In this document: one piece after another, positions 24,221-34,056 of the stretch | How the letters are laid out: each line of letters opens with the position of its first letter | Position numbering within the stretch: the first letter of the stretch is position 1 | Assembly (NCBI GenBank): GCA_937928165.1 | Contig: CALFVT010000006.1 | Coordinates: 1 to 64,000, forward strand | Direction of reading: 5' to 3' | DNA: 64,000 nt | DNA from: an uncultured Caulobacterales bacterium | Lineage (GTDB): Bacteria; Pseudomonadota; Alphaproteobacteria; Caulobacterales; Maricaulaceae | Notes under the pieces: generated by a model | Database searches by the model: none | The model's input: the letters and a program-made list of their open reading frames with translations, nothing else | What the model was told of the DNA's origin: nothing | Translations under genes and position numbers: made by a program

Positions 24221-25615
24221 TTATTTTTTCATAAGCTCGATTGCGCCGATTGTCATGGCTTCGACGCCTGTTTTTAGGGCCGCTTCGGGTTCAGGCGCAA
24301 AGAAAGGTGAGTGATTGCCGGGCGGATTCGGGCCTTTACCTTCGGCGGCCTTTTCCATGGCTGCCCGGTTACTGCCCCCTGTCCAAAATATTAATGTCGG
24401 AATATCTTCATCAGCGCGGTGAAAGCGGGAGAAATCTTCACCGCCCATGCTGGGCGGACGGGTATAAACTCGGTCTTCGCCGAGCTGTTTTGACACTGCG
24501 CTCATCACCTGCTCTGTTAGAGCCAGGTCGTTAAAGGTGGACGGAGTATAGTCAGCGTCCATCTCAACGCGCGGGTATAGCTCTTCGGGAAGGCCCGCAG
24601 AAATCGCCTGCGCTTTAGCGATACGGCGAATGCCGTCAAGGAGCGTTTTGCGCACATCATCCTTATAAGAACGTACAGTAATTTGAAGGTGAGCTTCATC
24701 GGGAATAATATTATGTTTGTAACCTGCGTTAAACGCACCGACTGTAACCACGCCTGATTCCAGCGGGTTAAGCTCGCGGCTGACGAGGGTTTGAAGGGCA
24801 TTAACGATTTGCGCGCCAATCACTATCGGGTCTTTACCAAAATGCGGCGCAGAGCCATGGGCGCCGACCCCTTTGATATAAATATCAACACTATCAACAT
24901 TGGCGAGCGCATAGCCCGATGTATAGGTCACATCTCCCGCTTTATCCCAGCCCGAGGTATGGGTGGCGAGGACATAATCTGGTTTAGGGAATTTCTTATA
25001 AAGCCCGTCTTCGAGCATAGCCAAAGCGCCGCCGCCGACTTCTTCTGCGGGTTGCCCCATCAGCACAAGCGTGCCGGACCACTTATCTTTATTTTGAACA
25101 AGCTGCCGCGCCGCACCGATTAAAATAGCCATATGGCTATCATGGGCGCAGGCATGCATGACCGGGGCTTCAACGCCGCGGTAATCTGTTGCCGTGACTT
25201 TGGAGGCGTAAGATAGCCCGGTTTTTTCCTCTAGCGGTAGGGCGTCCATATCTGCGCGCAGCATCACCGTCGGCCCGTCACCATTTTTCAAAACCCCGAT
25301 CAGGCCATAACCGCCCACGCCGTCTGCAACGCTACCGACTTCGGATTTAACCTTGGCCTTAACCCATTTATCACCCAATCCCTCGGTAACTGTAAAGCCA
25401 AGTTCTCGCCATTCTTTAGCCATGCGGGCCGCACTTTCTTTTTCAAGATAGGACAGCTCCGGATTTTCATGGAAATGGGTATATAAACCTAAGACATATT
25501 TATAATCGTTATTCACAGCCCGCGTTAAAGAGGCATCTTTGGCTTGCGCGGACGCCGAGAGGACGAGGCCTAATGTTATAAGGCCCGTGCTTATCATGGT
25601 GGAAAGTTTTGGCAT
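24221..25615 (-). CDS. Exported M20-family amidohydrolase
   Basis: A 464-residue metal-dependent hydrolase of the M20D type (hippurate/IAA-amino acid amidohydrolase, carboxypeptidase Ss1). A signal peptide (LITLGLVLSASAQA-K) directs it to the periplasm. Metal ligands are visible in MLRADMDALPLEE, MHACAHDSH, AEEVGGGA and the late GGEDFS and NHSPFF motifs. It likely releases amino acids from N-acyl or peptide amides; the exact substrate is unknown. ATG 25615 has GGGAG 5 nt upstream; an earlier in-frame start would lengthen the leader without cause. It is monocistronic. Confidence 0.88.
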   Translation of the reverse strand: MPKLSTMISTGLITLGLVLSASAQAKDASLTRAVNNDYKYVLGLYTHFHENPELSYLEKESAARMAKEWRELGFTVTEGLGDKWVKAKVKSEVGSVADGVGGYGLIGVLKNGDGPTVMLRADMDALPLEEKTGLSYASKVTATDYRGVEAPVMHACAHDSHMAILIGAARQLVQNKDKWSGTLVLMGQPAEEVGGGALAMLEDGLYKKFPKPDYVLATHTSGWDKAGDVTYTSGYALANVDSVDIYIKGVGAHGSAPHFGKDPIVIGAQIVNALQTLVSRELNPLESGVVTVGAFNAGYKHNIIPDEAHLQITVRSYKDDVRKTLLDGIRRIAKAQAISAGLPEELYPRVEMDADYTPSTFNDLALTEQVMSAVSKQLGEDRVYTRPPSMGGEDFSRFHRADEDIPTLIFWTGGSNRAAMEKAAEGKGPNPPGNHSPFFAPEPEAALKTGVEAMTIGAIELMKK

Positions 25616-25715
25616 GTCTACTCCCTGTCTTATTTCAACTGACAAGGATTAGACTATATTCAGCCGCCGCTGTCTATAAGCGGCGCGTGATTTTTACAAA
25701 GCGTTATCGGTGCCC

Positions 25716-27236
25716 CTAACGGCGCATCATAGACCCTAAAATACCCCGAATAAGCTTGCGGCCTTGGCTACGTACAATCTGGCGGCCCACAAGTTTAGCC
25801 TCATGCATGATATGATCCCCCGCTGATTTCTTCCTGCGGCCTGACCGTGAGCGCCCGGATGAGGTCTTTTTCTTTGCCTTCATCGCCATCTCTTGCGCTT
25901 TTTCTTCTTCGGCCTCAGCTTCGGCCTCTTCTTGGGCTGCAAGGCGGGCTGCGCGCTTTTTATTTAAAATCTCTTCGGCGGATTTGCGGTCAATCATTTC
26001 GTCATATTTGCCGCTCATATCGCTTGCGCCCATAAGTGCTTTACGCTCAGCCGTCGTTGCAGGGCCAAGGCGAGAGGCGGGCGGACGAATAAGGGTTTGC
26101 CCCACCATTTGTGGGCGGCCTTTACTATCCAGCATAGAGACAAGGGCTTCGCCAACACCCAGTTCTGAGATGACGCCGGCCGTATCAAAACTAGGATTAG
26201 GACGAAAGGCTTGGGCACTAGCTTTAATGGCTTTTTGCTCTTTGGGTGTATAGCCGCGCAGGGCGTGCTGAATTCGGTTACCAATTTGGCCCAAAACATC
26301 ATCTGGAATATCAGCAGGGTTTTGCGTGACAAACCAAATAGAGACACCTTTTGAGCGGATCAAGCGCGAGACTTGCGTGATTTTCTGTACAAGAGCTTTG
26401 GGAGCATCTTCGAATAATAAATGGGCCTCATCAAAGAAAAACGCCATGACGGGTTTATCAGGATCCCCCACCTCGGGGAGTTCTTCAAATAGCTCACTCA
26501 TCAACCATAGCAAGAAGGTCGCATAAAGCCGCGGCGCGTTAATCAGCTCATCAGCGGCGAGAACATTAATCATGCCAAGGCCGTCTTTTGTGCGGATTAA
26601 GTCCTTAAGGGCCAAAGCCGGCTCGCCGAAAAATTGATCGGCCCCTTCACGCTCAAGCACAAGAAGATCGCGCATGATCGCGCCAACAGACTGGCTCGTG
26701 ATATTCCCATATTCAACGGAGAGCTCTTTACGGTTATCAGATAAATAAGTCAAAACCGCCCGAAGGTCTTTCATATCAACCAATGGCCATTTATTTTCAT
26801 CGGCGACGTCAAAGGCAATATTCATAATGCCTTCTTGGGCGTCCGTCAGGTCCATAAGACGCGAGAGCAGCATTGGCCCCATTTCTTCAATGGTTGTGCG
26901 GACAGGATGTCCTTTTTTGCCGTATAAGTCCCAAAAGGTTACAGGCATATCGCTATAGCCATAATCTTCAAGGCCGATTTTCTCGGCCCGTGCGAGGAGT
27001 TTGTCATGAAGCTTGTGATCAGCGCTACCGGATTGGGACAGGCCGGATAAATCACCTTTGACATCGGCGCAAAAAACCGGAACACCCGCTTTGGCAAAGC
27101 CTTCAGAAAGAATTTGCAAGGTGACGGTCTTACCTGTGCCTGTTGCCCCAGCGATAAGTCCGTGGCGATTGGCCCGGTTAAGTAAAAGCTCTTGCGCGCC
27201 GCCGCCGCTGTCTTTTCCGATAAATATCGTGCTCAT
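25716..27236 (-). CDS. HerA-like DUF853 ATPase (YjgR family)
   Basis: A 506-residue P-loop ATPase. Walker A is IAGATGTGKTVTLQ near residue 33, Walker B is VMAFFFDEAHLLFED near 270, and the VSIWFVTQNPADIP segment follows, as in helicase HerA-like proteins of the FtsK/HerA superfamily. The C-terminus is basic and repetitive (AKKKTSSGRSRSGRRKK), probably for nucleic-acid contact. The YjgR/DUF853 family is widespread and its role is not established; DNA pumping or unwinding is inferred from the fold. It stands alone. Confidence 0.88.
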   Translation of the reverse strand: MSTIFIGKDSGGGAQELLLNRANRHGLIAGATGTGKTVTLQILSEGFAKAGVPVFCADVKGDLSGLSQSGSADHKLHDKLLARAEKIGLEDYGYSDMPVTFWDLYGKKGHPVRTTIEEMGPMLLSRLMDLTDAQEGIMNIAFDVADENKWPLVDMKDLRAVLTYLSDNRKELSVEYGNITSQSVGAIMRDLLVLEREGADQFFGEPALALKDLIRTKDGLGMINVLAADELINAPRLYATFLLWLMSELFEELPEVGDPDKPVMAFFFDEAHLLFEDAPKALVQKITQVSRLIRSKGVSIWFVTQNPADIPDDVLGQIGNRIQHALRGYTPKEQKAIKASAQAFRPNPSFDTAGVISELGVGEALVSMLDSKGRPQMVGQTLIRPPASRLGPATTAERKALMGASDMSGKYDEMIDRKSAEEILNKKRAARLAAQEEAEAEAEEEKAQEMAMKAKKKTSSGRSRSGRRKKSAGDHIMHEAKLVGRQIVRSQGRKLIRGILGSMMRR

Positions 27237-27338
27237 GATATGCCTCCAGATGTTGAATAATCTGTAAGGGAGCTGACGCCGCCGCGCAATGGCCTACGGT
27301 GGATTTCTACACAGGCCGTCGTCATGTTCATTCAGCGT

Positions 27339-27866
27339 TTATGTCGCTGCGGCTTTTATTCCGTCTGTAATAAGTTGAGCCGCTTTTTTCGCATCTTCCC
27401 AGCCCAAGACTTTTACCCATTTATCGGCCTCAAGGTCTTTGTAGTGATTAAAGAAATGCGGAATACGGTCTTGCAGGACTTGGGGTAAGTCCGTGTAGGA
27501 TTGAATTTGGTTGTAATATTGAGTCAATTTAACATGAGGAACGGCAACAATTTTTTCGTCAATGCCGGCTTCGTCTTCCATCATCAAAACGCCAACCGGG
27601 CGCGCCCGTACAACACATCCCGGCATGAGCGGGCGGTTGCCGACCACTAAAACATCTGTTGGGTCGCCGTCATTTGACAATGTATGGGGAATAAAACCGT
27701 AATTACAGGGATAGCGCATGGCCGTGTAAAGAAAACGGTCTACAAACATGGCACCTGAATGTTTATCCATCTCATATTTTATCGGCTCACCGCCCAGCGG
27801 AACCTCGATAATGACATTAATATCATGGGGTGGATTTTCACCCGCTTTTATTTTTGTGATGTCCAT
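27339..27866 (-). CDS. ppa: Inorganic pyrophosphatase
   Basis: A 175-residue family I soluble pyrophosphatase, which hydrolyses the pyrophosphate made by nucleic acid and protein synthesis. Conserved residues are plain: [33 protein letters not shown] with the metal-binding aspartates, DEAGIDEKI and [10 protein letters not shown] with the K-W-V-K ending. Length and order are normal. It is a single gene. Confidence 0.96.
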   Translation of the reverse strand: MDITKIKAGENPPHDINVIIEVPLGGEPIKYEMDKHSGAMFVDRFLYTAMRYPCNYGFIPHTLSNDGDPTDVLVVGNRPLMPGCVVRARPVGVLMMEDEAGIDEKIVAVPHVKLTQYYNQIQSYTDLPQVLQDRIPHFFNHYKDLEADKWVKVLGWEDAKKAAQLITDGIKAAAT

Positions 27867-27970
27867 TACGCTACCTTGTGATCCATCTGTAAGATTTGCG
27901 CGCCATTAGCAGGCACATGCCTCATTGTGAAGACTTGATATCGTTAAAACATAAGATAGTTGCAGTTGAT

Positions 27971-28786
27971 TTAATGATTAAAAAATAACCGTGATAAATA
28001 TGTTTTTTCATCCTCTGCGTCAAACATATCCGGTGCATGGGCTTCGATTTCATAATCAAGCAAAGCAAAAAGCCGTTGATAGGATGTCTCAAAATATGGC
28101 CAGAGCCCCGTCCAAATTTGATTAGTCCGCAGTGTTTTATAGGCGTTAAGGCGGTTTCCGATAAAGGCTTGTTGTGATTTATCTTTTATTCCCCATCGCC
28201 GCGGACGGCGGTTTAGGGACATGTGAAAGCCGTGAAGCGGTCTATGAAATTTATTCTCGCGCGGTGTTTTATGACCTAACCGCGTTATAATCTCATATAA
28301 TAAGGCCTCGTCCGGATATGTGCGTGGATTGGCAAGGCTTGATAAATCCGGCAAAGGGTAGAGAGCATCCCATGTGGAAAAATGTAGCCCTGACAAGGCT
28401 TTTTTGCCCGCGCGTTTGATATTAGAAAATGGCTGCTCCATCTCTTTCATATGCTGAATATGCCATGGAGCAATGGATTCAAGAATAAGGATATCAATAT
28501 CGCCAATATAAACAAAATCGGCCCGAGTTTTAGGCGGCGCTAAAAACCGAATATTATTTGGTGATGCCGCGTTAAAATCCACGTCATACAGTGAAAACGC
28601 ACCGGATATATGCGCCTGAATATAATCAAGCCCGGCTTTATAGCGGCTGCAAGTTTCTTCTGCGTTCTCAACTCCAATATCTATATGACTGTCAGGATTA
28701 TGCAGAAGGCTACTGGCAATAAAGGGCAGGATAAACGGCTCATATAAGCGGTTGGCGGTGACATATATCGTAAGCTTATGAGCCAT
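27971..28786 (-). CDS. Hypothetical protein, possible glycosyltransferase
   Basis: About 271 residues from ATG 28786, whose A overlaps the last base of the LysE stop codon (TAATG), so the two genes are translationally coupled. The N-terminus (LTIYVTANRLYEPFILPFIASSLL) and the D-x-D in DFVYIGDIDILIL near residue 88-94 recall nucleotide-sugar-binding GT-A folds, with acceptor-like conserved H and R residues further on (RPLHGFHMSLNRRP). No family is recognised with certainty. Alternatives are a nucleotidyltransferase-like fold or an unrelated protein. Confidence 0.6.
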   Translation of the reverse strand: MAHKLTIYVTANRLYEPFILPFIASSLLHNPDSHIDIGVENAEETCSRYKAGLDYIQAHISGAFSLYDVDFNAASPNNIRFLAPPKTRADFVYIGDIDILILESIAPWHIQHMKEMEQPFSNIKRAGKKALSGLHFSTWDALYPLPDLSSLANPRTYPDEALLYEIITRLGHKTPRENKFHRPLHGFHMSLNRRPRRWGIKDKSQQAFIGNRLNAYKTLRTNQIWTGLWPYFETSYQRLFALLDYEIEAHAPDMFDAEDEKTYLSRLFFNH

Positions 28787-29403
28787 TATATTGTGCTCCA
28801 AATGGCCCATATGCCCGATAGAATCATAAGCGCGCCAATAATAATGTTAAACATCTTAGCCGCGCGCGGGTTGGATAGCCAGCGCCGTATCTTTCCGGCC
28901 CCGTAAGCATAAACGCCGAGCCCCAAAAGCTCCGTTATTGTGACGGTGATAAGCATAATCATCAACTGCGGGATAAGCGGTTTATCAGCGGTGAAAAAGG
29001 CTGGCAGTAAAAGGCCGAAATAAACCAATGGTAAAGGGCTTGAAAGTTGGAGGATAACGCCGCGCCCGTAAAGTTTTGGTTTTGGCGGCGCATCGGCCGC
29101 AGATTTATTGGCGTTCGGTAAGGGACCAAAAATTATTGAAAAAGCCAAGTATAAAATTACGCATAAACCTATTATTTTCAGGCCAAATAAAGCTTTGGGA
29201 AAACCCTCTAATAAGGCCGCCGCGCCAGTTGCCGCAAGGCCAAGCCAGACCACATTGGCGCTGGCAATACCTAGAGCCGGTAAAAGCGCAGGGCGAAAAC
29301 CGTAGCGAAAGGCAGAAGCTAAAACGAGGCCCACCGCCGGGCCGGGAGTTAAGCCGCCAAGACCAAACAGTACAACAAGTGATATCCATACATCAAATGA
29401 CAT
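28786..29403 (-). CDS. LysE-family amino-acid exporter
   Basis: A 205-residue inner-membrane protein with six hydrophobic segments and the LysE/RhtB signature near the start: LVVLFGLGGLTPGPAVGLVLASAFRYG (first part). The family exports amino acids such as lysine, threonine or homoserine and related metabolites. ATG 29403 gives the normal length; the longer ORF adds a polar tail that does not fit. It is coupled to the downstream putative glycosyltransferase by a TAATG overlap. Substrate unknown. Confidence 0.85.
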   Translation of the reverse strand: MSFDVWISLVVLFGLGGLTPGPAVGLVLASAFRYGFRPALLPALGIASANVVWLGLAATGAAALLEGFPKALFGLKIIGLCVILYLAFSIIFGPLPNANKSAADAPPKPKLYGRGVILQLSSPLPLVYFGLLLPAFFTADKPLIPQLMIMLITVTITELLGLGVYAYGAGKIRRWLSNPRAAKMFNIIIGALMILSGIWAIWSTI

Positions 29404-29654
29404 AAAACGCGCTTTAAGCCCATGTCTGCACGGCGTCAAATATCAAAATGGCTCTGAGGGAAGAGCAGACCACTAAGGCCTTATCTATACCAGAAATAGA
29501 CCTGTATAAGAGCAACTGACGCAGGCTGTTTGAGGCAGCAGGCTGATAAAGACTGTCTGCAATAAATTATCTATAGTTTTATGAGCAGCATTAGTATATG
29601 TGGAATAATTCTATCAGATAGCGCGGCGATAGAACCATAACCTGAGATATTATT

Positions 29655-30395
29655 ATGTATAGACACCTAAAATCATTTAAACTTGGTTTTTTTATTCTTT
29701 TAATTGCCAATATACTCTCGGCTTGTGCAACTGCGCCTGAGAAACAATTTCAAGACCCTTATGAAAAAACTAACCGCCAGATTTATGCTTTTAATCAAGG
29801 GGTGGATAAAATTGTCTTAAAACCTGCCGGGCAGGTTTATGCAGCCATAACCCCGGATATTGTTCAAGAAGGGGTTGGAAATTTCTTTGATAACCTAAGC
29901 TATCCCAATACGGTCGTGAATCAATTTCTACAAGGCAAAGTCGGTGAAGGTTTTGCTGGAATTGGGCGGCTTGGACTCAATACTACTCTTGGTATTGGCG
30001 GCATATTTGATGTGGCATCGGGCTTCGGCCTCAAAGCTGACCGTGAAGATTTCGGGCAAACTTTATCGGCATGGGGCGCAGGAACCGGGCCGTATATTGT
30101 TGTGCCTGTTTTTGGCGGCTTTACCTTCAGGGACAGCGTCGGCCAAGTGGCTGCCTTGCCCTTATTGCCACAAAATTGGGTCGGGAATGGTCAAAACCTT
30201 GTTATTGGCCTTGCGGTCGGCGGCGCTGTTGAAACAAGCGCATCGTTACTTGAGGCCAGAAAACTTGTAACAGGGGATAAATATTTATTTACGCGCGATG
30301 CCTATTTACAGCGGCGGCAATTTCTTATTGCTGACGGCGTTCAAAATGAAGAAGACCCCTTTTTAGATGATGAGCCGAGCCGCGATAATGAATAA
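29655..30395 (+). CDS. mlaA: MlaA/VacJ family outer-membrane lipoprotein
   Basis: A 246-residue lipoprotein. The signal ends in LLIANILSAC, a lipobox with the acylated cysteine at about residue 23. The body has the MlaA pattern: DPYEKTNRQIYAFNQGVD, NFFDNLSYPNTVVNQFLQGK, GRLGLNTTLGIGGIFDVA and GAGTGPYIVVPVFGGFTFRD (partly). MlaA removes misplaced phospholipids from the outer leaflet and hands them to MlaC. It is 12 bp upstream of a large RND transporter, and mlaC follows in the opposite direction, so the three form a lipid-transport cluster. Confidence 0.94.
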   Translation: MYRHLKSFKLGFFILLIANILSACATAPEKQFQDPYEKTNRQIYAFNQGVDKIVLKPAGQVYAAITPDIVQEGVGNFFDNLSYPNTVVNQFLQGKVGEGFAGIGRLGLNTTLGIGGIFDVASGFGLKADREDFGQTLSAWGAGTGPYIVVPVFGGFTFRDSVGQVAALPLLPQNWVGNGQNLVIGLAVGGAVETSASLLEARKLVTGDKYLFTRDAYLQRRQFLIADGVQNEEDPFLDDEPSRDNE

Positions 30396-30407
30396 AGGCA
30401 CTTTGTT

Positions 30408-32867
30408 GTGAATTCCCGCCTCAATCAATTTTTTAAATCTTATTTTGAACGTCCTTATTTATTAATAATTTGCGTCGCCATAGCCGCTATTTTTGCGGCA
30501 ATTCAAATTCAGCATTTTTCCTATGATGCGTCATCAGACACTCTTATTGCGGATAATGATAAAGAACTCGCCTATTACCGCGACTTTAGTGAAAACTTCA
30601 GCGGGGAGAGTTTTTTATTCTTAACCTATCAGCCCCGAGACGGGGACTTATTCACCCCTAAGACCGTTCAGCAACTTTCGGATTTACAAACAAAACTTGA
30701 GGCAATTAACGGCGTATCAGGCGTGACGTCGATCTTAGACATCCCGCTGCTTAAAAGCCCCCCAGTTGAGCTGACAAAAATTGCAACAGATTACAAAACC
30801 CTTTTATTACCGGGGGTTGATTTTGCCCTTGCCAAAGCAGAGCTGTCAAATAGCCCGCTTTTCAAAGAGCTATTAATATCGGCCGATGGTCAAGCGACCG
30901 CCATGCGTGTGAGCCTTCAAGGCGATAAGGCGTTTGAAGCCTTACAATCACAGCGCCAAAACCTAAGAGCAATCACGGATAAAACACCCGAGCAAGCGGC
31001 GCAAGCCGCAGAGATAGAGCGCGTTTATCACAAAAAACGCAGCAATTACATTGCGTCGCAAGAGCGCGTCTTAGATGATATTCGCCAGCTTCAAACAGGC
31101 TTGAAATCGGGCGCAACAGTCTACCTTAGCGGCGTGCCGATTATTGCCTCTGATATGGTGCGCTTTGTTAAGGCGGATATTTCAACCTTTGGTATTGTGT
31201 CGCTAGTCGGGATTATGCTGATATTATTTCTTTTCTTTCGCCGCATAAAATGGGTTGTCTTACCACTACTTACGGCTCTCTTGGCAGTATTAATCGTGGC
31301 GGGAGCCTTAGGCGGGCTACGCCAATCCGTGACGGTGATCTCGGCTAATTTTGTCGCCTTACTGATTATATTCTCCATGTCCTTTACGGTCCATCTTATG
31401 GTGCGTTACCGTGAATTAGCCTCTGAAATTAAAGTCGGACATAAAGAACGTCTCACACGCACAATGATGGATAAATTTGCGCCCTGCCTCTACACGGGCC
31501 TTACGACAATGACCGCCTTTGCCTCCTTGACCTTAAGCGGAATAAAGCCGATCATCGATCTTGGCTGGATCATGTGTCTGGCCATGGTGGTCGCGTTTAT
31601 AGCCAATTATACATTTTTTCCGGCCATGGTCAGGCTATTACCCGTGAAACAGGTTAATCCGTTACCCGCCAAACAGCCGGCCCTGACCCTAGCGATGAAA
31701 TCACTCAGTCTCAATGCACCGAAAGCCGTATTTCTTGCGGCGCTTATCATGGTGGGCGTGTCGGTAGCCGGGATGAGCCGCCTATCAACCGATGGACGGT
31801 TTATAGATTATTTTCGCGCCTCGTCGGATATTAAACAAGGCCTTGTCTATGTGGATGAAGCCTTTGGCGGAACCGTACCTATGGATGTGGTGCTGAATTT
31901 TGAACCTTTTATCGCCGAAGAGCTTGATGCACAGGATGACTTTTTTGAGGAAGAGGCAGATGATTTCCCGCAACGTTATTGGTACACGCCTGATAAAATT
32001 GAAAAGCTCCGGCAAATGGAGGCTTATCTGGCAAAGCTCCCGCAAACAGGGAAAATTATTTCCATTGCCACGCTTGAGGAAATTGCCCGCGAATTTAACA
32101 AAGGCGAGGCCCTCAGCACAATAGAACTCGCTGCTGTTATCGGCCTGCTCCCGGAAGATTTGCGCAATGAGTTTTTACGTCCTTATAGCGTGCCCGATAA
32201 AGGGATCATGCGTATATCTTTACGAATGAAAGAAACCGCGCCGCGCCATTCCCGTGATACTTTGATTAAAGGCATTGAAGACTATGCCGTAAGCGAGCTT
32301 GGCTTTGCTCCAGAGAATATCCGCGTTACAGGCATAAATGTGTTTTTTAATAATATGCTCAAAGGGCTATATCAATCACAGCTCTCCACCATTGGCCTTG
32401 TGGTTCTGGTGACGTTTATTATGTTTTTAATGTTGATGCGATCATTCCGCTTGGCCGCGATAGGGGTACTGCCGAATTTATTATCCGCGATTGTTATTTT
32501 AGGCTTTATGGGCTTTATGAATATCACGCTGGATATGATGACAATTACGATTGCTGCGATCATCATTGGGATTGGGGTTGATAATGCCATTCATTATTTG
32601 CATCGTTTTAAGACGGAAATTAGCAATGGATTAAGCGTGCAAGATTCGATCAAAGCCAGCCACGGTAGTATTGGTTTTGCGCTTTATTTCACATCGGCCA
32701 CGGTGATTGTTGGTTTCTCTGTTTTGGGATTATCCAATTTTATTCCGACGATTTATTTTGGGCTCTTAACCGCCCTAGCAATGGCCGTTTCACTTATCGT
32801 CAATTTAGCCGTACTCCCGAGCTTATTAATGCTATTTTACAAGCCTAAGCCCGCCAAAGCGGCTTAG
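30408..32867 (+). CDS. MMPL/RND-family transporter (HpnN-like)
   Basis: An 819-residue inner-membrane protein. It has the RND layout: one N-terminal transmembrane segment (LLIICVAIAAIFAAI), a periplasmic loop, five more helices with a sterol-sensing-like block, then a repeat of the same (second block from about 670). Acidic residues in the membrane, as in IGIGVDNAIHY, are of the proton-relay kind. It starts with GTG 12 bp after mlaA. HpnN-type members move hopanoids or other lipids to the outer membrane; that it works with MlaA and MlaC is an inference from position. Confidence 0.88.
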   Translation: MNSRLNQFFKSYFERPYLLIICVAIAAIFAAIQIQHFSYDASSDTLIADNDKELAYYRDFSENFSGESFLFLTYQPRDGDLFTPKTVQQLSDLQTKLEAINGVSGVTSILDIPLLKSPPVELTKIATDYKTLLLPGVDFALAKAELSNSPLFKELLISADGQATAMRVSLQGDKAFEALQSQRQNLRAITDKTPEQAAQAAEIERVYHKKRSNYIASQERVLDDIRQLQTGLKSGATVYLSGVPIIASDMVRFVKADISTFGIVSLVGIMLILFLFFRRIKWVVLPLLTALLAVLIVAGALGGLRQSVTVISANFVALLIIFSMSFTVHLMVRYRELASEIKVGHKERLTRTMMDKFAPCLYTGLTTMTAFASLTLSGIKPIIDLGWIMCLAMVVAFIANYTFFPAMVRLLPVKQVNPLPAKQPALTLAMKSLSLNAPKAVFLAALIMVGVSVAGMSRLSTDGRFIDYFRASSDIKQGLVYVDEAFGGTVPMDVVLNFEPFIAEELDAQDDFFEEEADDFPQRYWYTPDKIEKLRQMEAYLAKLPQTGKIISIATLEEIAREFNKGEALSTIELAAVIGLLPEDLRNEFLRPYSVPDKGIMRISLRMKETAPRHSRDTLIKGIEDYAVSELGFAPENIRVTGINVFFNNMLKGLYQSQLSTIGLVVLVTFIMFLMLMRSFRLAAIGVLPNLLSAIVILGFMGFMNITLDMMTITIAAIIIGIGVDNAIHYLHRFKTEISNGLSVQDSIKASHGSIGFALYFTSATVIVGFSVLGLSNFIPTIYFGLLTALAMAVSLIVNLAVLPSLLMLFYKPKPAKAA

Positions 32868-32881
32868 GCACAGGCACAACG

Positions 32882-33496
32882 TTATTTGTCATTTCCAATA
32901 ATCTGCGGCCAGATTTCAATGACACGCTCAAGATTACCATCTTCTGTTTCCATCGCGCTTTTAAACTGATTGCGGTAAGTGAGCCCGACATTGACCCCGT
33001 CAACGATAAGGTTACGAATTTTCCAAGAAGCATCGTCATTTCTGCGAAGGCTATATTGAATTTTATATGAGTTTTGATCTTTTGACGTAATCCGCATGGT
33101 CACGCTAGCGGACGTATCAGAGCGTTTATTCGTATCTTCAATTTTAATATCGTCAACTTCGGTCGAGACAAGCCCTTGAGTATAAAGCTCAACGAGCGTA
33201 GCTTTAAAAGCAGAAACAAATTTATTGCGCTGGGCCGGGTTGGCATCTTTGTAATAAGATCCCATCACGCCGCGCGAAAAGGCATCAAAATCAACCGCTG
33301 GCTCAAGGGTATCAAGCAAAGCCTTTTGTAAAACTTCGGGGTTTTCTTTATAACCACTACGGTTTTCTTTAACAACGTCCAAAACTTGATCAGATATGGT
33401 GATTAAAAAGCTATCAGGCTCGTCTTGTGCTTGCACAAAACCGGCCGCAATGAGCGCGGTGAAAAAGGTAAAAATAACAACAAAACGTCGTAACAT
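32882..33496 (-). CDS. mlaC: MlaC/Ttg2D-family periplasmic phospholipid-binding protein
   Basis: A 204-residue exported protein. The signal peptide is FVVIFTFFTALIAAGFVQAQ. The mature part shows the MlaC fold: AVDFDAFSRGVMGSYYKDANPAQRNKFVSAF (partly), then the beta-sheet with VTMRITSKDQNSYKIQYSL and WKIRNLIVDGVNVGLTYRNQF, the conserved ending. MlaC carries phospholipids across the periplasm between MlaA and the MlaFEDB complex. No MlaBDEF gene is in the window. It is convergent with the RND transporter gene, stop codons 14 bp apart. Confidence 0.93.
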   Translation of the reverse strand: MLRRFVVIFTFFTALIAAGFVQAQDEPDSFLITISDQVLDVVKENRSGYKENPEVLQKALLDTLEPAVDFDAFSRGVMGSYYKDANPAQRNKFVSAFKATLVELYTQGLVSTEVDDIKIEDTNKRSDTSASVTMRITSKDQNSYKIQYSLRRNDDASWKIRNLIVDGVNVGLTYRNQFKSAMETEDGNLERVIEIWPQIIGNDK

Positions 33497-33813
33497 GTGA
33501 TCTATCCTTCAAGCGGCATATCTTAGGATTATGATATATTTGGAAAATATGTCATAATTAAGTAGTGTATTAAAAAATCTATAATGAACAAGAACTGTCA
33601 TTCTTTTCGCGCCCAATAGACTCATATCAAATAACGCCTACATGGCACAAGCGTTCCGTGAAATCACATCACCTCTCGGTGAATTTTGTGTTAAATAACA
33701 GTTTGGCCTTGCTTATAAGCCATAATCAGGCGCGGAGCTCATAGCCTAATCGCTATATTTCTCATCGGCGTTCACTACCCTTTTATTATAATCGCCATAA
33801 TGAATATTAATCT
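33497..33813. other. Intergenic region, no gene seen
   Basis: About 317 bp between mlaC and the tRNA. No frame is open for any useful length. It should contain the mlaC promoter near its left edge. Confidence 0.5.
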
Positions 33814-33890
33814 TGGTAGGGGGAGAGGGACTTGAACCCCCGACCAATCCGTTATGAGCGGACGGCTCTAACCAACTGAGCTATCCCCCC
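33814..33890 (-). tRNA. tRNA with CAT anticodon (Met or Ile2)
   Basis: A 77-nt cloverleaf with encoded CCA at 33814-33816. Acceptor stem GGGGGGA pairs with TCCCCCT (one G-T at the end), discriminator A. Anticodon loop CTCATAA gives CAT. T-arm GGGGGTTCAAGTCCC. The absence of a C-A mismatch at 1-72 rules out initiator tRNA. Elongator Met and Ile2 (lysidine-modified C34) both fit; TTGGTCG after the anticodon stem leans to Ile2. Confidence 0.93.
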
Positions 33891-34056
33891 ATTGGTCATA
33901 AGATTATGAAGCGGCTATATAGCCTGCGATGGGCGCAGTTAAAAGAGGCAATTTATAAAAAATCACAGGCGAAAATGCCTGAGCATAATATGAACAGCGC
34001 AGCTATGGTTTATTCATTAAACCCGCGTTATGGTTTAATTTCACAAGGAGGTTCAT

